Of a stretch of DNA of 64,000 nucleotides, positions 14,001 to 25,788 are shown piece by piece. The stretch comes from Camarhynchus parvulus (lineage: Eukaryota; Chordata; Aves; Passeriformes; Thraupidae). A program made the translations under genes and the position numbers. The notes beneath the pieces are model-generated. The model was not told the DNA's origin and ran no database searches. It saw only the letters and a program-made list of their open reading frames with translations. The stretch is taken from positions 20,670,501 through 20,734,500 of the forward strand of contig NC_044572.1 in assembly GCF_901933205.1 (NCBI RefSeq), read 5' to 3'. Numbering within the stretch: the stretch's first letter is position 1; the number at the start of each line of letters is the position of its first letter.

Positions 14001-17000
14001 AATATCAAACATGGAAAGGAACAAAACAAGAAAACACAATTGTTACCATCTTCTTCTGAAAATCTCTCTTAAATTTGAAAACTATGTCTAAAAATAACTA
14101 AACATTTCAAAAACAATGTTTAATGGAAAATGTTTAAACAACAGATGCAAAAGTTTTTCTATACAAAATACTGACCATGAGTACATGTCTGATAGATGTG
14201 TATCTAGTAGATTACTATGCATATTTTAGGCACTTATATTGGGATTTTTTCTTAATATAGGTTTTGGTTATATACAAAGATTGAATGTAGTGAATGAATT
14301 TCAAACAGATAGAGTTCGGAGAAAGAATTCTCCCTCCAAGCATTTACTTTTTACTTTTGGGCAGGAAGCAGTCATAGAACTTCTGTGCCACTTACTGTGA
14401 CTTCTCCAAATAGAAGCTGACTGCCTTCTTAAATCAGGTCAAATATGTACATGCAGCTGTTTTGTGAGGAGGACTATTATCCTTTAGGGCCCTCTAGAGA
14501 CTGAACTGCAATTGCCAAATTTTATTGCAGACAGAACAGAGGTTTAGAACTGAAAGCTTTTATTTGGCCTCATGGACCATCAAGTGGCTTCTGCCTGAAG
14601 ATTAAGATCTGGATCTTCATGGCCTACCTCCTTCCCATAGTGCATGAATCTTTCACTGATGATCAGAACCAAAGGGTTTCCTTTGTTTGCTGTACTGGCT
14701 GCTGGAATAGCATATAGCATATATGAGTGATGCAGATGCAAATGTGTCCCCATAATCAGAGCAGGTTCTAAATCAGAAGTGTGATTTCTGCTGAGGAAGG
14801 TGTCTTAGATAGAGCTTAGCCATCTCAAATATTTATGAACAGCCAAATGTTGAATGAGCAGCACTGCCAGGTGATTTGGACTGCTTGGCCCAAGTACAGA
14901 ATAGCTGAGTGCGGCCCCAGACAAAGCATTGCCTTGTTGTTATTTGCTGTTTAGAAGGGGAGCAGTGTGGGAAAAATCAGCTGGACAAGAGGAGAACAGG
15001 AGGGAAGTGGTTGTGCACTGAGGCTGTGCCTGTCCTGCAGTCATTGTACCTCTGGATCACACCAAGCTCAAACCGTGCTCCTAGGGCCAGAGCACCCACC
15101 TCCAAGATGGCACTCCTGCTGTGGGAAACACTTGGTCACTGGTGTTAGAAGGGCTTTAGAAGGAATGTTTCCAGGAGCAATTATATGGTCCAAGACCAAG
15201 CAAGGTTTTCCTCTTGCCTATGTTAAGCAGAAATGTCATGGGAAGATTATGCAACATGAGGGCACTGGCTTAATCCAGAGGAAGAGCATGGCCAAAGTCC
15301 ACAAGCTAAAAGCCATGGCAGTGGGCCATCACTGCCACAGCCACAGCCCAGCCAGCAGCTGGAACAATACATAAATGGGCTGAGGAAGACATCAGCATTT
15401 TAAAAGGTGAGGAGAGAATGCCTCCTTCTCAAGGATCCCAGTATGCCCATGTTCTGGTAACTAAATGTGCCTGAGTTTTGAGATTCATGGCTGAGTTTTA
15501 GTTTGCCTCTTCCATGCTGGATCAAGTGTCTGCATCATCCTCACTTCTGCACCAGAGCAAATTAATACTAAATAGGAATGCTAAGGTCTCGTGGCCACTG
15601 CAGACTGATAGATGGAACCATCTGGTTAATGGAGATACCATAATGAAAGCATTAGTTCTTAAGTATAGTACTGCAGATATTTTATCATGTAAATGAAAAA
15701 AAAGAGACCCCAGTGAGGACTGAATTTAAGCTGCTGTCTGTTTTGTACAGCACAGGGAAGCAAAGCTGAATTAGTCCAGGAGCTCACATACTGCTGCTCT
15801 CATCAGAGAAAGAAATGCTGGGTGTGCTGGGAAAATTATATAAGCATTAGAAATGGAATAACTTTCATATTTGAAATTACTTTTATTAGGTAATTTGAGA
15901 GACTGTTAAGGCAGAAATATTCTGACTGAATTTTAAGCACAGTGGTGTTTGTGTAAATCCAACCCTGCAGGGACATTGATTCTTTTTGTTTAGCTTTTAA
16001 TCTTTGTAAGAACAAAAATTGCTCTTTTATTATGTGTAGAGTTTTAATAAAGTAAAATCACTCAGTAAAGGTCCCTCAGTTTGAACTGCCCCTTTAATAC
16101 TGATAGTTTCTCTTGAACAATATGTGAACACTTTTGTGAGCCCAGGCAGGACAGCAGGAGTGGGCTGCAGTCTCCCACTGTGTGTGCACAGAGCACAGCC
16201 ACAGCTCCTGCCTCTGGGCTGCTACCAACCTCACCCTCAGGTTCCTGCCTGGGAGGTGGGAATGATGCTCTGAGTCACCTGTAGTAGAGGAAGGAGTTGA
16301 GGTGGGTGGTAGCATGCTGCCTCAGTAAATGTCATGAAGTTGGATTATGACATAAAAGGGAAGCAAAAGGACTCATCTCTAGCTGGATTTTAAATTAGTT
16401 TGTTCTCTTAAAAAAAATAGACAATTATGTTCTCTGAGACATTGGAGTAGAAGAGTAAGAGAGAAGGTTTAAGATACTCTTGATAGGCTTGTGTGTGATA
16501 CATCATGGAGAAAGGTTAGGAAGGAAGAATGAGGGGTTGTGATTATTAAGTGGCAGAAGGAGTGACTTAAATGGGAGATTGTAGTACTCTGACATTGAAT
16601 TCACAGTTCTCCATCAAATGCTGCTGTAAAATAACTGTGTTTTTAAAAGCCAAATATGTTGAAGCGCTGAATGGGTGAGAGTGGGAGGCACCTGACCTTG
16701 CTCAAAGCTGAGTGAGGTGACAGGAGGAATTAGCCTGAGACTCATCTCGCCATCCACAGTCTCCAGTTCAAGGCAGGGAGACTTATGCCAAGCTCCATGG
16801 TCCTTAAGTACAGGAGGCTCCTTCATAGTCAGAAATTTATATATAAATATCTATATCATAAACACCTACATTTACTAGATCAGTCCCATCATGTCCTACA
16901 CTTTTCCTATTACCTTGAATGTTTTTTCAACAGTGCCTGAGTCATAGAGCTCTGAACTCTGTTGGCCCTGTATTACAGTTCTGCTGTAATACAGATAATA

Positions 17001-20000
17001 ATTTTTAGGATGAAATCTCTTTTTCTGAATACATTTAACATCTTTCAAAGAGTCTAAAACAGAAACTATGAGAACATTAACTTAGAGCATTTTTCAAGTT
17101 CATCTCACTTGCAGTGCATTAAAGTGAAGTGACAACTGAGGTATGACATGAAGTAATTATGCTGATTGTGTTGTATGTGCTCTGCAGGAGCCGAATGATT
17201 TGCTGAGGATATTAATTTCAAAAGTCAAACAGCAAGAGATCAGCTGAGATGAAAGATCGCTGCAAAGTGACCTCAGACTAGGGGAAAAGAAAAAGAAGGA
17301 AGGGGAGTATGGCTAAGATGAAGAGTTCAATGCTGTACAGTCTAGCAGAGAACTGAAGTAGATGCATTTTCACACCAAAGGTGGTTTCCATGGAACTGAC
17401 TGCAGGTGTCGTCACTAGAGTTCAGAGTCACCACTGCAGATTCCATTTATAGTCATGGAGAGAAGTGGAGTATCATACAATGGCTTGTATTAGGTGTCTA
17501 AATTAGCTTGTGGTAAATCCTGGATTCTCTGGTTTATAGAGGGAGTGTAGCTGGTCCATAGTTCAGTGTTCCACTGTGAGGGACTGGGTGAAATGCAGGT
17601 GCAACCCCAGACTGAGCTACCACCACCTTCCTTATTCATACACAGCCATGACCTGACTGAGGCCTGATCATTACCTTTAGGCATTACTCCTTGTGAGCAG
17701 GGAAATAGTAACTAAGTAGAATATATAACATGCCTTAGAGACAGCATATAATGAGATCAGGTTGATAAGGATTCTCTGAAAGAGAATAGGTATAGATTAA
17801 CCTTCGTGAATAACAAACCTAGTGAACTTAATTTCTTTGACCTCTAAAACAATTTTCATAGTCACAAAAAGTTAATCAGAATGTAAAAGCTCTTCATCAA
17901 ATGCTCACTGTTGAAATCAGTGTTGGATTTGTGTACTCCAACTGCTGTGCAGCCCTGAATAGACACATTAAAAGTGGTTTAATCCGATTATACTTTGGCT
18001 TCAGCTTAGTTTGTCAATCTAGCAGTGCAAGTCAAACTGCTTTCTCTTAGGGATTTTCACTGCTTCCCTTGGATAAATTCATTAGCAAGGCAGAAAGTAA
18101 CTGTGAGTCTGAGGGACTCTGGGAGCCATGGAGATCTTCCTGATGGTGCCAGAACCCGGAGGTAAGCAACAGTAACCTGGAGGCCAGCTCTCTGTGACAC
18201 AACGCTACAAAGAGAATGTCATGAAGCTTGACCGGGCAGTATTCATTGAATCTGAATACTCACACTCAGAGAAGAGGTAAGCAGTAGCAAAACTATGATT
18301 TTGTGCTAACAGGGACACCCCCCACATCCTCTTCCTTAATGTGTTCCACATGGCTTCATCTGTCATTTGTCAGAAAAAGTGTCAAACTACTTTAGCTTCA
18401 CTAAAGTGTTAACTTGGCCAAAAAACAATGTTCTGGCACACCAAGACCAAAACAAAAGGCTGGAATTGTCAGGGTTCTCATTGTTACTGACTCACAGGCT
18501 TCGTGCAAAAACACAGGCACTCCCTGAGCTGAAGGCCCTGGGCTCAAGGGTTCTGAACACATGTCCAAGGATCCCTGGCGCCCTGTGGTTTTGGCTGCTA
18601 AGGCTCAGTCTGTGCTGAAGAAAAGCCTGGCCAATCCAGCCTGTCCCAGGGCCTGACCCTTCTGTAGTCAGAAACAGGCCCTTAATCCCATCCATCACTG
18701 TGCTGTTATGCCCTCCACCCCCCAACAGCAGACAGACAGTTTGAACAAGAGGTTTAGGGTTTTGGTAGCAAAAATAAGTGAGAAGATCACCTTATTTACT
18801 GGTTAAGGTTGTGTCCTTGCATGGCACCATTAACTGCATCAGTACTCTGGCCTGTGCAGCACAGGCACTACCCACAGGTGATAGTGAGAACAGGTGCCAA
18901 GCAATTCATGGCCATCATCTTTTCTCACTTTCCACACACCTGGAAAGGAGGTGAGACATTGCAATGAGTTTCAGATGGAAGGATGCCTTTGTAGGGAGCT
19001 TTTCAGCTTTTATGTAGTGGAGGAAGACAGCAATCCCTGGCATTCTCTATGGCAAAGCACTCAGTCCTATATAATTCCCTCTCTGAAATGGGGGCAGTAG
19101 TGCTTGGTCATCTCCCAGTAGTGTCATGGGGGTAGATAGTACATCTTGAAGGCTATATATGTCCTGTATGATGGAGGCCACGTGTGACCTGCAGACAGAC
19201 CAGCAGTATTTCCTGTCCTGAAAATGGCAGTTTATCTCTCGCTGCTGTTTCTCACACAGGGGTATGTGGCTGGCTCTGACATAGAGCACAACTGGACAGT
19301 TTAGAGATACAGTACTATTATTATGAAATTTAAATTACAAAGATAGAAAACATCAAAACATCAGGGAGACAATTTAACCTTTTTGATCAGCCTTTCTCCT
19401 GCATTTTCTTACTATTAATTTTAAACCAGAAGTGCTTCTTTCGTCCTTTAGTAATCACCCATCTCCAAGAAGGGAAAACACTCTTGCAAAACTAATAAAT
19501 GAGAATCTATTTGCAAAGATACTTATTTATGCGCCTCGCACTTCAGGGTGCTTGGAGGGTAATCTCAAACTGTGAGCTCTGCACTGTGTAAATTTAGAAG
19601 CGATTTTTCTAAATGTCAAGTATTTATTACATGAAAAAAACATTTGGAGTGTAGAGCAGGTCCCCAGTGATATACAGTGCATTTGGGGAAGGGTTTCTTG
19701 GATGAACAGACATAATATTTGAGAGATGAAAAGCAAATCCTCTATTTGAAATTGCTTTGTGTGCATGGAAAGGAGCTGAGCAAAGGTAGAAGACCAGTTC
19801 AGTACTTTGCTTTGTCTCATGCATAAAATTGTGATTTTCCAAACCTTTATAACCTTTACACAAATCTGTCTTTTCTCATCCTGCAGCACTTCTACCACCT
19901 CTGCTTCTCCTTCTTACCCTCATAACAGCTCCAGCACGCTCCAGTCAGACCACAGAATGCAGAATTTATTCATGTAGGTTTTTACCCATGCAATGCCTTA

Positions 20001-20049
20001 CCTTAAATGTCAACATATCTCTAAGTGTGAAGCAGTAAAGTGCAACAAA
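2086..20049. other. Intergenic stretch, no gene recognised
   Basis: About 18 kb between ST8SIA6 and the first clear LINE relic. It is AT-rich with many short chance open frames on both strands. None shows a family motif, a splice-bounded exon series or a compositional shift. The only local structure I can support is a 43-bp tandem duplication at 6655-6740, listed separately. Distal regulatory elements may be present but cannot be recognised without alignment. Confidence 0.6.
6655..6740. repeat. 43-bp tandem duplication (two copies)
   Basis: Unit 1 (6655-6697) and unit 2 (6698-6740) both begin ATGGGCTTTCATT and end GCTGTGGATTTA. They differ at a handful of internal positions. A third start (ATGGGA) follows at 6741. 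The divergence between copies implies an old local duplication. Confidence 0.9.
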
Positions 20050-21230
20050 GCTGGAGGCTGATGATATGGAATACAAGGGACACTGGTCTATTGTGAGAAG
20101 CCTGTGATGACTGTTGTTTCATATGGAAATATGAGAACCATCAGAAGCAAGGGAAGGAAAAATTGAAGGTGGCCTTACAACGACATCAGCAGCTCCCTCA
20201 GCACTCAGTGGCACATCCTCTTGGGGCTCTGGGGTTTATGTATGTCCAGTTTGTTTAAGTGTTCTATGTCCTGATTCTCTTCCACCAAGGTACAACTTTC
20301 TCATTCCAATCTTTCACACTGGTCTCTGAGGATTCCTGAATTTTGTCTTTTTAGCAAAGGCTGAGGTAAAGAAGACATGAAGTACTTTGGAATTGTCCAT
20401 GCCCTGCACCACCAGAACACCTGCCTCTTTTAGCAGCAGGTGCACATTTTCAATAGTCTTCCTATTGTCCCTTATGTATTTATGGAAGCTTTTCTTGTTG
20501 CTGTTGACATTCCTTGCCAGAGTAAATTCTGGATGGCTTTGACTCTTTCCTAACCCTGTCTGTTGGCTCAAAAGGTGTCTCTAAATTTATCACAGGTTAC
20601 CTGACCCTAATTCTACTTTCTGCATACTTCATTTTGAGGTCTGAGTTCTTCCAGGAACTCCTTAACAGTCCACACAGGCCCCCAGCATTTTTCCTTGACT
20701 TCCTATTCTTTAGGATGGATAGTTCTTAAGCATAAGGAAGGTGATTGTTGAATATCAGCCAGCTTTCTTGGACCTCTCTTCCCTTTAGGCTTTTATCCCA
20801 GGGGACTCTTTTAAGTGGATCCCAGAAGAAAACAAACTCTTCTCTCCTAAAGGCCAGGGTTGGGATCTCAGTCTTTGCCCTGCTGTCTCCTCTCAGGATA
20901 CTTAACTTCACCATTTCTTGGTCACTGCAGTCAAGGCAGCCTTTGACTCTCACATCCTCAGGGAGCCTTCCCTTCTTTATAAGTGTGAGGTCCAATGGAG
21001 CACCTCTTCCTACTGGCTCCTCTGTCACTTGGGTCTGGATGTTTCATCAATGCCTTCTAGGAACCTCCGAGGCTGTGCTCTTCCTCCAGCAGATATTGGT
21101 GTGGTTACATTCTGCTGTGAGGACCAGAGCCAGAGAATGGGAGGCTGTGAAAGGCCTCATCTACTTGTTCTTCCTGATCAGAGTAGACACCTTCTACATC
21201 AGGCACCTCCTTCTCCATGGAGGTGCCTGA
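20050..21230 (-). mobile_element. CR1-type LINE, decayed ORF2 fragment
   Basis: Read on the - strand, this holds pieces of the CR1 ORF2 polyprotein in the family order, interrupted by frameshifts and stops. The endonuclease end includes DQEEQVDEA, then NHTNICW, then TEEPVGRGAPLDLTL, then GCLDCSDQEMV and QESWLIF (about 21200 down to 20740). Next comes the linker and start of the reverse transcriptase, with LARNVNSNKKSFHKYI and VLHVFFTSAFAKKT (20571-20314). HLNKLDIHK and YRPVSL-like pieces continue down to about 20060. CR1 is the dominant LINE of bird genomes. This copy lacks the 5' end, the RT catalytic core and the 3' tail and cannot be active. Outer boundaries are approximate. Confidence 0.85.
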
Positions 21231-21797
21231 TACCTTGGGCTGGGGCTGCTCCATCTGTCATTCCACAGCAGCCTGCCCTGTTCCCTGGCTGGGGGAGGGG
21301 GGACAGTCCCTGGTGGTTAAGTCATTCCCTGTCAGCCCATGTGGGGAGCATCTACAGTGCTTATTCATCTGATGACAGTAAGTCAAGGTCTGTGGATAGA
21401 AGTGCTATGTTTCATTAGTCCATCTAATCAAGTTGGAGAAAATTACAAACTTGCATCTGAAAGCTTTGCTTCATGTCTGAAAGAGACGCTGTGAAGAGAT
21501 GCTCCACATTCAGTTAGGTACATAGGGGCTCTACTACCTACAGAGGAAAAGGCAGATAGATAATTATGGGTTAAAGAACAGAAAAGCTGAAAACATATCC
21601 TGCAAAGGACAGAGAGAGACAAGAAATTTACAGCCTGTGAGGAAAGTAGAGAGGTTAGTGGTGGGTATAGCAGCTGCATGATGTACACACAAAAAAAAAC
21701 CCCAAAAAACAAACAACCAAAAAAACCGCAACAAGCCCTAGAAGCCAGAAAAATGAAAATGCTGATTAGACACAAAGATATTTTTTGAGACACTTTA
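21231..21797. other. Interval between CR1 relic and LTR, nothing recognised
   Basis: No gene or repeat family recognised. It contains an A-rich stretch near 21690-21726. The first part could be further CR1 sequence decayed beyond recognition. Confidence 0.5.
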
Positions 21798-22379
21798 TGT
21801 CCTGGTTTCATGTGGGAATAGAGTTCATTTTCTCCCTTGTAAAGGGCAGTGTTTTGGACGCAGGATGAAAATAATGTTGGTAACACACTGATGTTTTGGT
21901 TGCTGCTGAGCAGTGCTTGCACTGAGCCAAGGACTTTTCAGTGTGTCATACTCTGAAAGTGAGGAGATAGCTGGGACAGAGAAGAGCCAGGACAACTGAT
22001 GAAACTGGCCAAAGGGATATTCCACACCACAGATCCTCATGCTCAAGGTATAAACTGGGGGGAGTTGACCTAGAGGGGCAGAGATCAACTCAGGGATGGA
22101 CTGGACATCAGTCAGTGGGTGGTGAGAAATTGTATTGTACATCCCTTTTACCTCCTGGGTTTTATTCCTCTCTCTTTTTCTTTTTGTAATCTTCCTTTTC
22201 ATTGTAATTAATATTAGTAGTAGTAGTAGTAATACTTCATATATTATCTAAATTATTAAACTGTTCTTATCCCAGTTCCTGCATTTAACTTTATCTGATT
22301 CCTCTCCTCATCCCACCAGGGGTGAACATGCAAGTGGCTGTGTGGCACTTACTTACCAGTTGAGGTTAAACTAATGACA
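21798..22379 (+). mobile_element. Endogenous retrovirus LTR (solo or orphan)
   Basis: The 582-bp block opens TGTCCTGGTTTC and closes GTTAAACTAATGACA, a TG...CA-bounded LTR shape. Inside is a GGCCAAAGGGATATTCC segment, a TATAAAC promoter-like box near 22050, a short TAG repeat (22214-22233), and ATTAAACTGTTCTTAT near 22255. I recall this layout from LTRs abundant in songbird genomes; that match is from memory. No primer-binding site follows the 3' end, and I see no matching target-site duplication. It is taken as a solo or orphan LTR with no viral gene attached. Confidence 0.75.
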
Positions 22380-23539
22380 CCATATTAAACTGAGAACTGC
22401 CCATTATCATGCTGAAAAGCCTTCCAAAAAGAGGAAAAGGAAAAGGAAAAAATCCACAGAAAGCACCACCCAAGTTTTAAAGGACAGTGGAAGGAACTAC
22501 TAGACTTTGACAGAAGTCATGCCCAAATGGGAAACCCAGGAAAATCTGGCAGTTGAAAAGTAGATCTTTAATGATATGGATCAAATACCTGTTCAAGTGC
22601 CAAGCTGCTAATAAAAAACACTTTCAGGCACATCCAAACCATGATGTCTGCCAGAAATTCACTGCAGCTTCAAGTGAGATAGTCAAGAAGTAGAAGGATT
22701 ATTCAGAAAAATAAGAAAAAACTTAGATGAATGCAGCTCATTAAGGAAAAGGTGAAGGTGCCCCCTGAGACAGATGAAGAACAATCTCAAACTGAAAAGG
22801 TTTTGAAACAAATCAATACATTGACAGGTAAGAAGAAGGCAGAACGGCAACCATCAAGCAGCTCTGCAACAACTGAGCATGAAACTGCTAATTTGTGAAC
22901 TGCAATACATCTGGTGTCTGGGGAAGAGACAATGGTTGGTGTAACTTCAGACTCTCAAAAAGAGGCTACATGGTGATGCTGAAATCTAGGGAGCAACAAT
23001 GTCAGTGTTTTTACTTGGAAAGATCAGGAGAAGCTGTGAGAGCAGCTGTGCTGGGTAGGATTCCACACATATTTTTCCCAGAGAAGTCAGGCTTCATGGA
23101 TGTGATGGAAACATCGGCAGGATTGTACCAGTTTTGTGTGTAAGGGTGAGGCAGAGGGAAGATTTAGTAAAAAAATTTTACGTAACTTCAGATTTCTAAG
23201 AGATACAAAGGTCATGTTCTCCCAGTTTTAAGCCACAGGGCAGGAAATGACAGAAATAATGGAGAGCCTTAACTGTGGAAGAAAGGTGTCAGTGGCCTGC
23301 CACAAGTATTCATACATTGGACTTTACCATTCAATACATTCCCCAGGGACCTAGCCAAGGCTGTCCAGCATGTTGACGAAAGAAAAAAGGGGAATCAATG
23401 TTAATGCTGAGCTCAAAGATGCAGAAGGGTTTTGTGTTCCTACATAACTGGGTGATCAAACAAGGAATGAAAATTTAATGTCAGTGACAGCAAAGTAGGG
23501 GGAAAAAATAACTCATAGCTGTTTGTCCTTAGGAAACAG
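22380..23539. other. Interval downstream of the LTR, origin unclear
   Basis: It starts with a purine-rich, AAAAGG-rich stretch (about 22420-22450). It includes one small coding-like frame at 22731-22898, listed separately. It may be decayed internal retroviral sequence or host DNA; the sequence alone does not decide. No retroviral gag, pol or env motif is recognisable. Confidence 0.4.
22731..22898 (+). CDS. Small unrecognised open frame, 55 codons, possible relic
   Basis: ATG at 22731 directly follows an in-frame TGA and runs to TGA at 22896-22898. The product is strongly charged and low in hydrophobics. It starts MQLIKEKVKVPPETDEE and later has GKKKAERQPSSSSATTE. The composition looks more like a disordered protein segment than random AT-rich translation. 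I do not recognise a family. It lies between two LTRs, so it could be a shred of retroviral internal sequence or of a captured transcript. Chance is the main alternative. Confidence 0.2.
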   Translation: MQLIKEKVKVPPETDEEQSQTEKVLKQINTLTGKKKAERQPSSSSATTEHETANL

Positions 23540-23815
23540 ATCTTTGAGTCACTTTGGATAACATTCTGGAAACATCAGCCCAGTACTGAGCAGTGATCAA
23601 AAAAGTAGCTAGGATATTTTTACTTACTTTGAGCACAAAACAGGAATTCTCATTATGTCACTCTGCACTGCTCCAATGCACATGTTTTGAAGATCACTTG
23701 TTCTTTGTCACCTTGTTTTAAAATAGATCACAGCAGAACTAGAACGAGGAGTAGAGTGATGAGGATTATGATGGTTACAGGATGACTTCCTGATGAGAGA
23801 CACTGTAGATGTTGA
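23540..23815 (+). mobile_element. Old CR1/L2-like LINE, 3' end of the reverse transcriptase frame
   Basis: The + strand carries degraded blocks in the order found at the C-terminal end of CR1/L2-clade ORF2: TTGGATAACATTCTGG, then ACATCAGCCCAGTACTGAGC, then AAAAAAGTAGCTAGGAT, then TCATTATGTCACTCTGCACTG, then GCAGAACTAGAACGAGG. Frames are broken throughout. It is more diverged than the neighbouring CR1 tail, so it is likely older. Identification is from remembered consensus patterns. Confidence 0.6.
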
Positions 23816-23851
23816 AACATGCATATATGCTGGAGGAGAGCAAGTAGAGAA

Positions 23852-24010
23852 TCATAGACTCACAGAATGTTTTGGGTTGGAAGAGACCTTAAAGATCATC
23901 TAGTTTCAACCTCCCTGCTGTGGGTAGGGACTTCTTTCACTAGATGAGGTGTTCAGAGCCCCATCCAACCTGTCCTTGAACACTTCCAGGGAAGGGAAAT
24001 CTGTCAAACG
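23852..24010 (-). mobile_element. CR1 3' tail fragment
   Basis: The + strand shows the reverse complement of the bird CR1 3' end: AGAATCATAGACTCACAGAA, then TTTTGGGTTGGAAGAGACC, TTAAAGATCATCTAGTT, and CCCCATCCAACCTGTCCTTG. The TCTATGATTCT-type repeats mark the 3' terminus at the left end, so the element points leftward on the - strand. It is a typical 5'-truncated copy of about 160 bases. Confidence 0.92.
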
Positions 24011-25064
24011 AGGGATAACATGGAGGACATTGAGCATAGGATGATTATTTACCAAGTTTCATAACACAAGAGCTCCTGGAAAGTCAACAAAATGATGAGA
24101 CAATAAAGATAAAATAATCAAAAGGCAATGTTCTTCCCTGGTACACTGTCATATTATGAAATTCACTCTGTTAGAATAAATTTAAAATATTAAACTACTC
24201 AAATCAAGTCAGACAACTTCATCAATGGTCTGGATAAAGCCACTGGCTCAAAAAGCCCCTGAATTTCTCTTTGCCTTAAAATAAAGGCTGTTCCCTGGAA
24301 TTGCAGCCCTGTTTCTTGTGCCCTTTTTCCCAGAAAGTTCTGTAGGAGGCCAGGCAGTGCACTGGCCTGACCCAAAATGTCTTTTCTTATGTTGTGTAGA
24401 GCTCTGGCCTTTACTTCCCCCCCATCTGCCAGACCACCACTTTCTATGGATCCTTTTTATGACTAGTCAGTAAAGTTTGATACAATGAAGCTAAGTTTTC
24501 TGAAAGAGAGATAAGAAGCCAGGCAGCCAACCTGTCATGCACTCCAGCAAGCATCATCAAAGAAGGACTGCTGGAGCTGTATGTTTGCAATTAACATCTC
24601 CAATTTGCAAAATAATCTTTAAAAATATGATTATAATGGTTTACAGTAGGTGGGAGCCAAGGTATGTTTGCAGTATTTAAACAACAGCGAGAGATGGGAA
24701 TGGAAACCTGGTCTGCACATGGAGTGCTTCAGACTGCAAAACTTTCCCATATTACTCACTTTTCTATGTATTATAAAGCTGGCTGCATAAAAGGGCAGAG
24801 ATCCTTTAGCTCATACATTTCTTGGACACCCATAATCTCTACAAGGTGTCTTAAGTTGGGAGATCTGGGTTTTAAATCCTCCTCTTAATTTGGAAAATAC
24901 AGGATTTGAATCTGGGTCATTCTCAGATCTTGTATATGGCCTCCACCCCACTGCCAGGTACAGAGACACACACCCCATCTGAGTTTCTGCAAGATTCTTG
25001 GCTGAGTCTGGCCCAGATGAAGTTCAGTATCTTCACAGCAGCCCTGGGGGGGCTCTGCTTAGGA
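24011..25064. other. Interval between CR1 tail and second LTR, nothing recognised
   Basis: AT-rich sequence with no supported gene, RNA or repeat family. Short open frames here have no family features. Confidence 0.5.
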
Positions 25065-25552
25065 TGTGTGACTAAAACAGCGTTGAAGGTGCACTGATGT
25101 TTTGACTGAACAATGCTTGCAAGGCACCAAGGCTTTCTCTGTTTCCCACTCTGACCCATCAACAAGCCTGGCTGAGGGTAGGAAAGATACTGGGAAGGAA
25201 CACACTTGGGACGAATTACCTGAATTGGCCAACAGGATATTCCATACCATACAATGTCATGTTCAGTCAGCTCAATCATCAGCAATAAAGACCGAGATAA
25301 AGAAGAGGGCTTCCAAGGTGGTCATTGTTCAGAGACCAGGTAGGCCTCTGTCTGGCTGTGGGGCATAGTGTGTGATTGCCTTTACTTTTCCCACTTTTTT
25401 CTTCACCTATTAAACTGTCTTTATCTCCACTCACCAATTTTATTACTTTAGCTCTTCCTTTTTTGTCCCCCATCTCACTGGAAGTGACAAGGACAAGCAA
25501 GCATTTCTGTAGGCGCTTGGCTGCTGGCCGAGTTCAACCTACCACACTTCTC
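25065..25552 (+). mobile_element. Second, more decayed LTR of the same general type
   Basis: Landmarks match those of the LTR at 21798-22379 in the same order and orientation. These are CACTGATGTTTTGACTG, then AATGCTTGCAAGGCACCAAGG, GGCCAACAGGATATTCCATACC, TATTAAACTGTCTTTATC, CATCTCACTGG, and a terminal AACCTACCACA. The first part of the LTR is missing or beyond recognition, and several small indels are present. It is probably a separate insertion and no coding capacity remains. The start is approximate. Confidence 0.65.
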
Positions 25553-25722
25553 CATCCTGAAAATATATTTATTTATATGCTGTCTGTCAAGTCTGAGACA
25601 TCTTCCTGTCTCGCTGACAGTAGCAGAGAATAACTGCAGGGCAATTCTTGGAGAAAGCAGCACCTCTCCCTTTGCAGCCATACCATCCACCCTGTGCCCC
25701 CCACTGAGGCAAAGAGCCACCA

Positions 25723-25788
25723 GCCAGAAGAAGGCTCCCTGCAGGCCAGAAGAAAGGCTCCCTGCAGGCCAGAAGAAAGGCTTCCTGT
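25723..25788. repeat. Minisatellite, left block (about three 22-23-bp units)
   Basis: Nearly three copies of a 22-23-bp unit built on GCCAGAAGAAAGGCTCCCTG run in tandem. The block stops where the LTR beginning TGTGGGAACCC starts. The same unit in the same orientation reappears at 26413-26488 on the other side of that LTR. Confidence 0.9.

Noticed and set aside
21798..25552. The two similar LTRs as the ends of one provirus of about 3.75 kb
   Set aside because: They differ too much to be a recent pair, no primer-binding site follows the first, and an old LINE end and a CR1 tail lie between them. No gag, pol or env is recognisable. Two separate LTR insertions explain it better.
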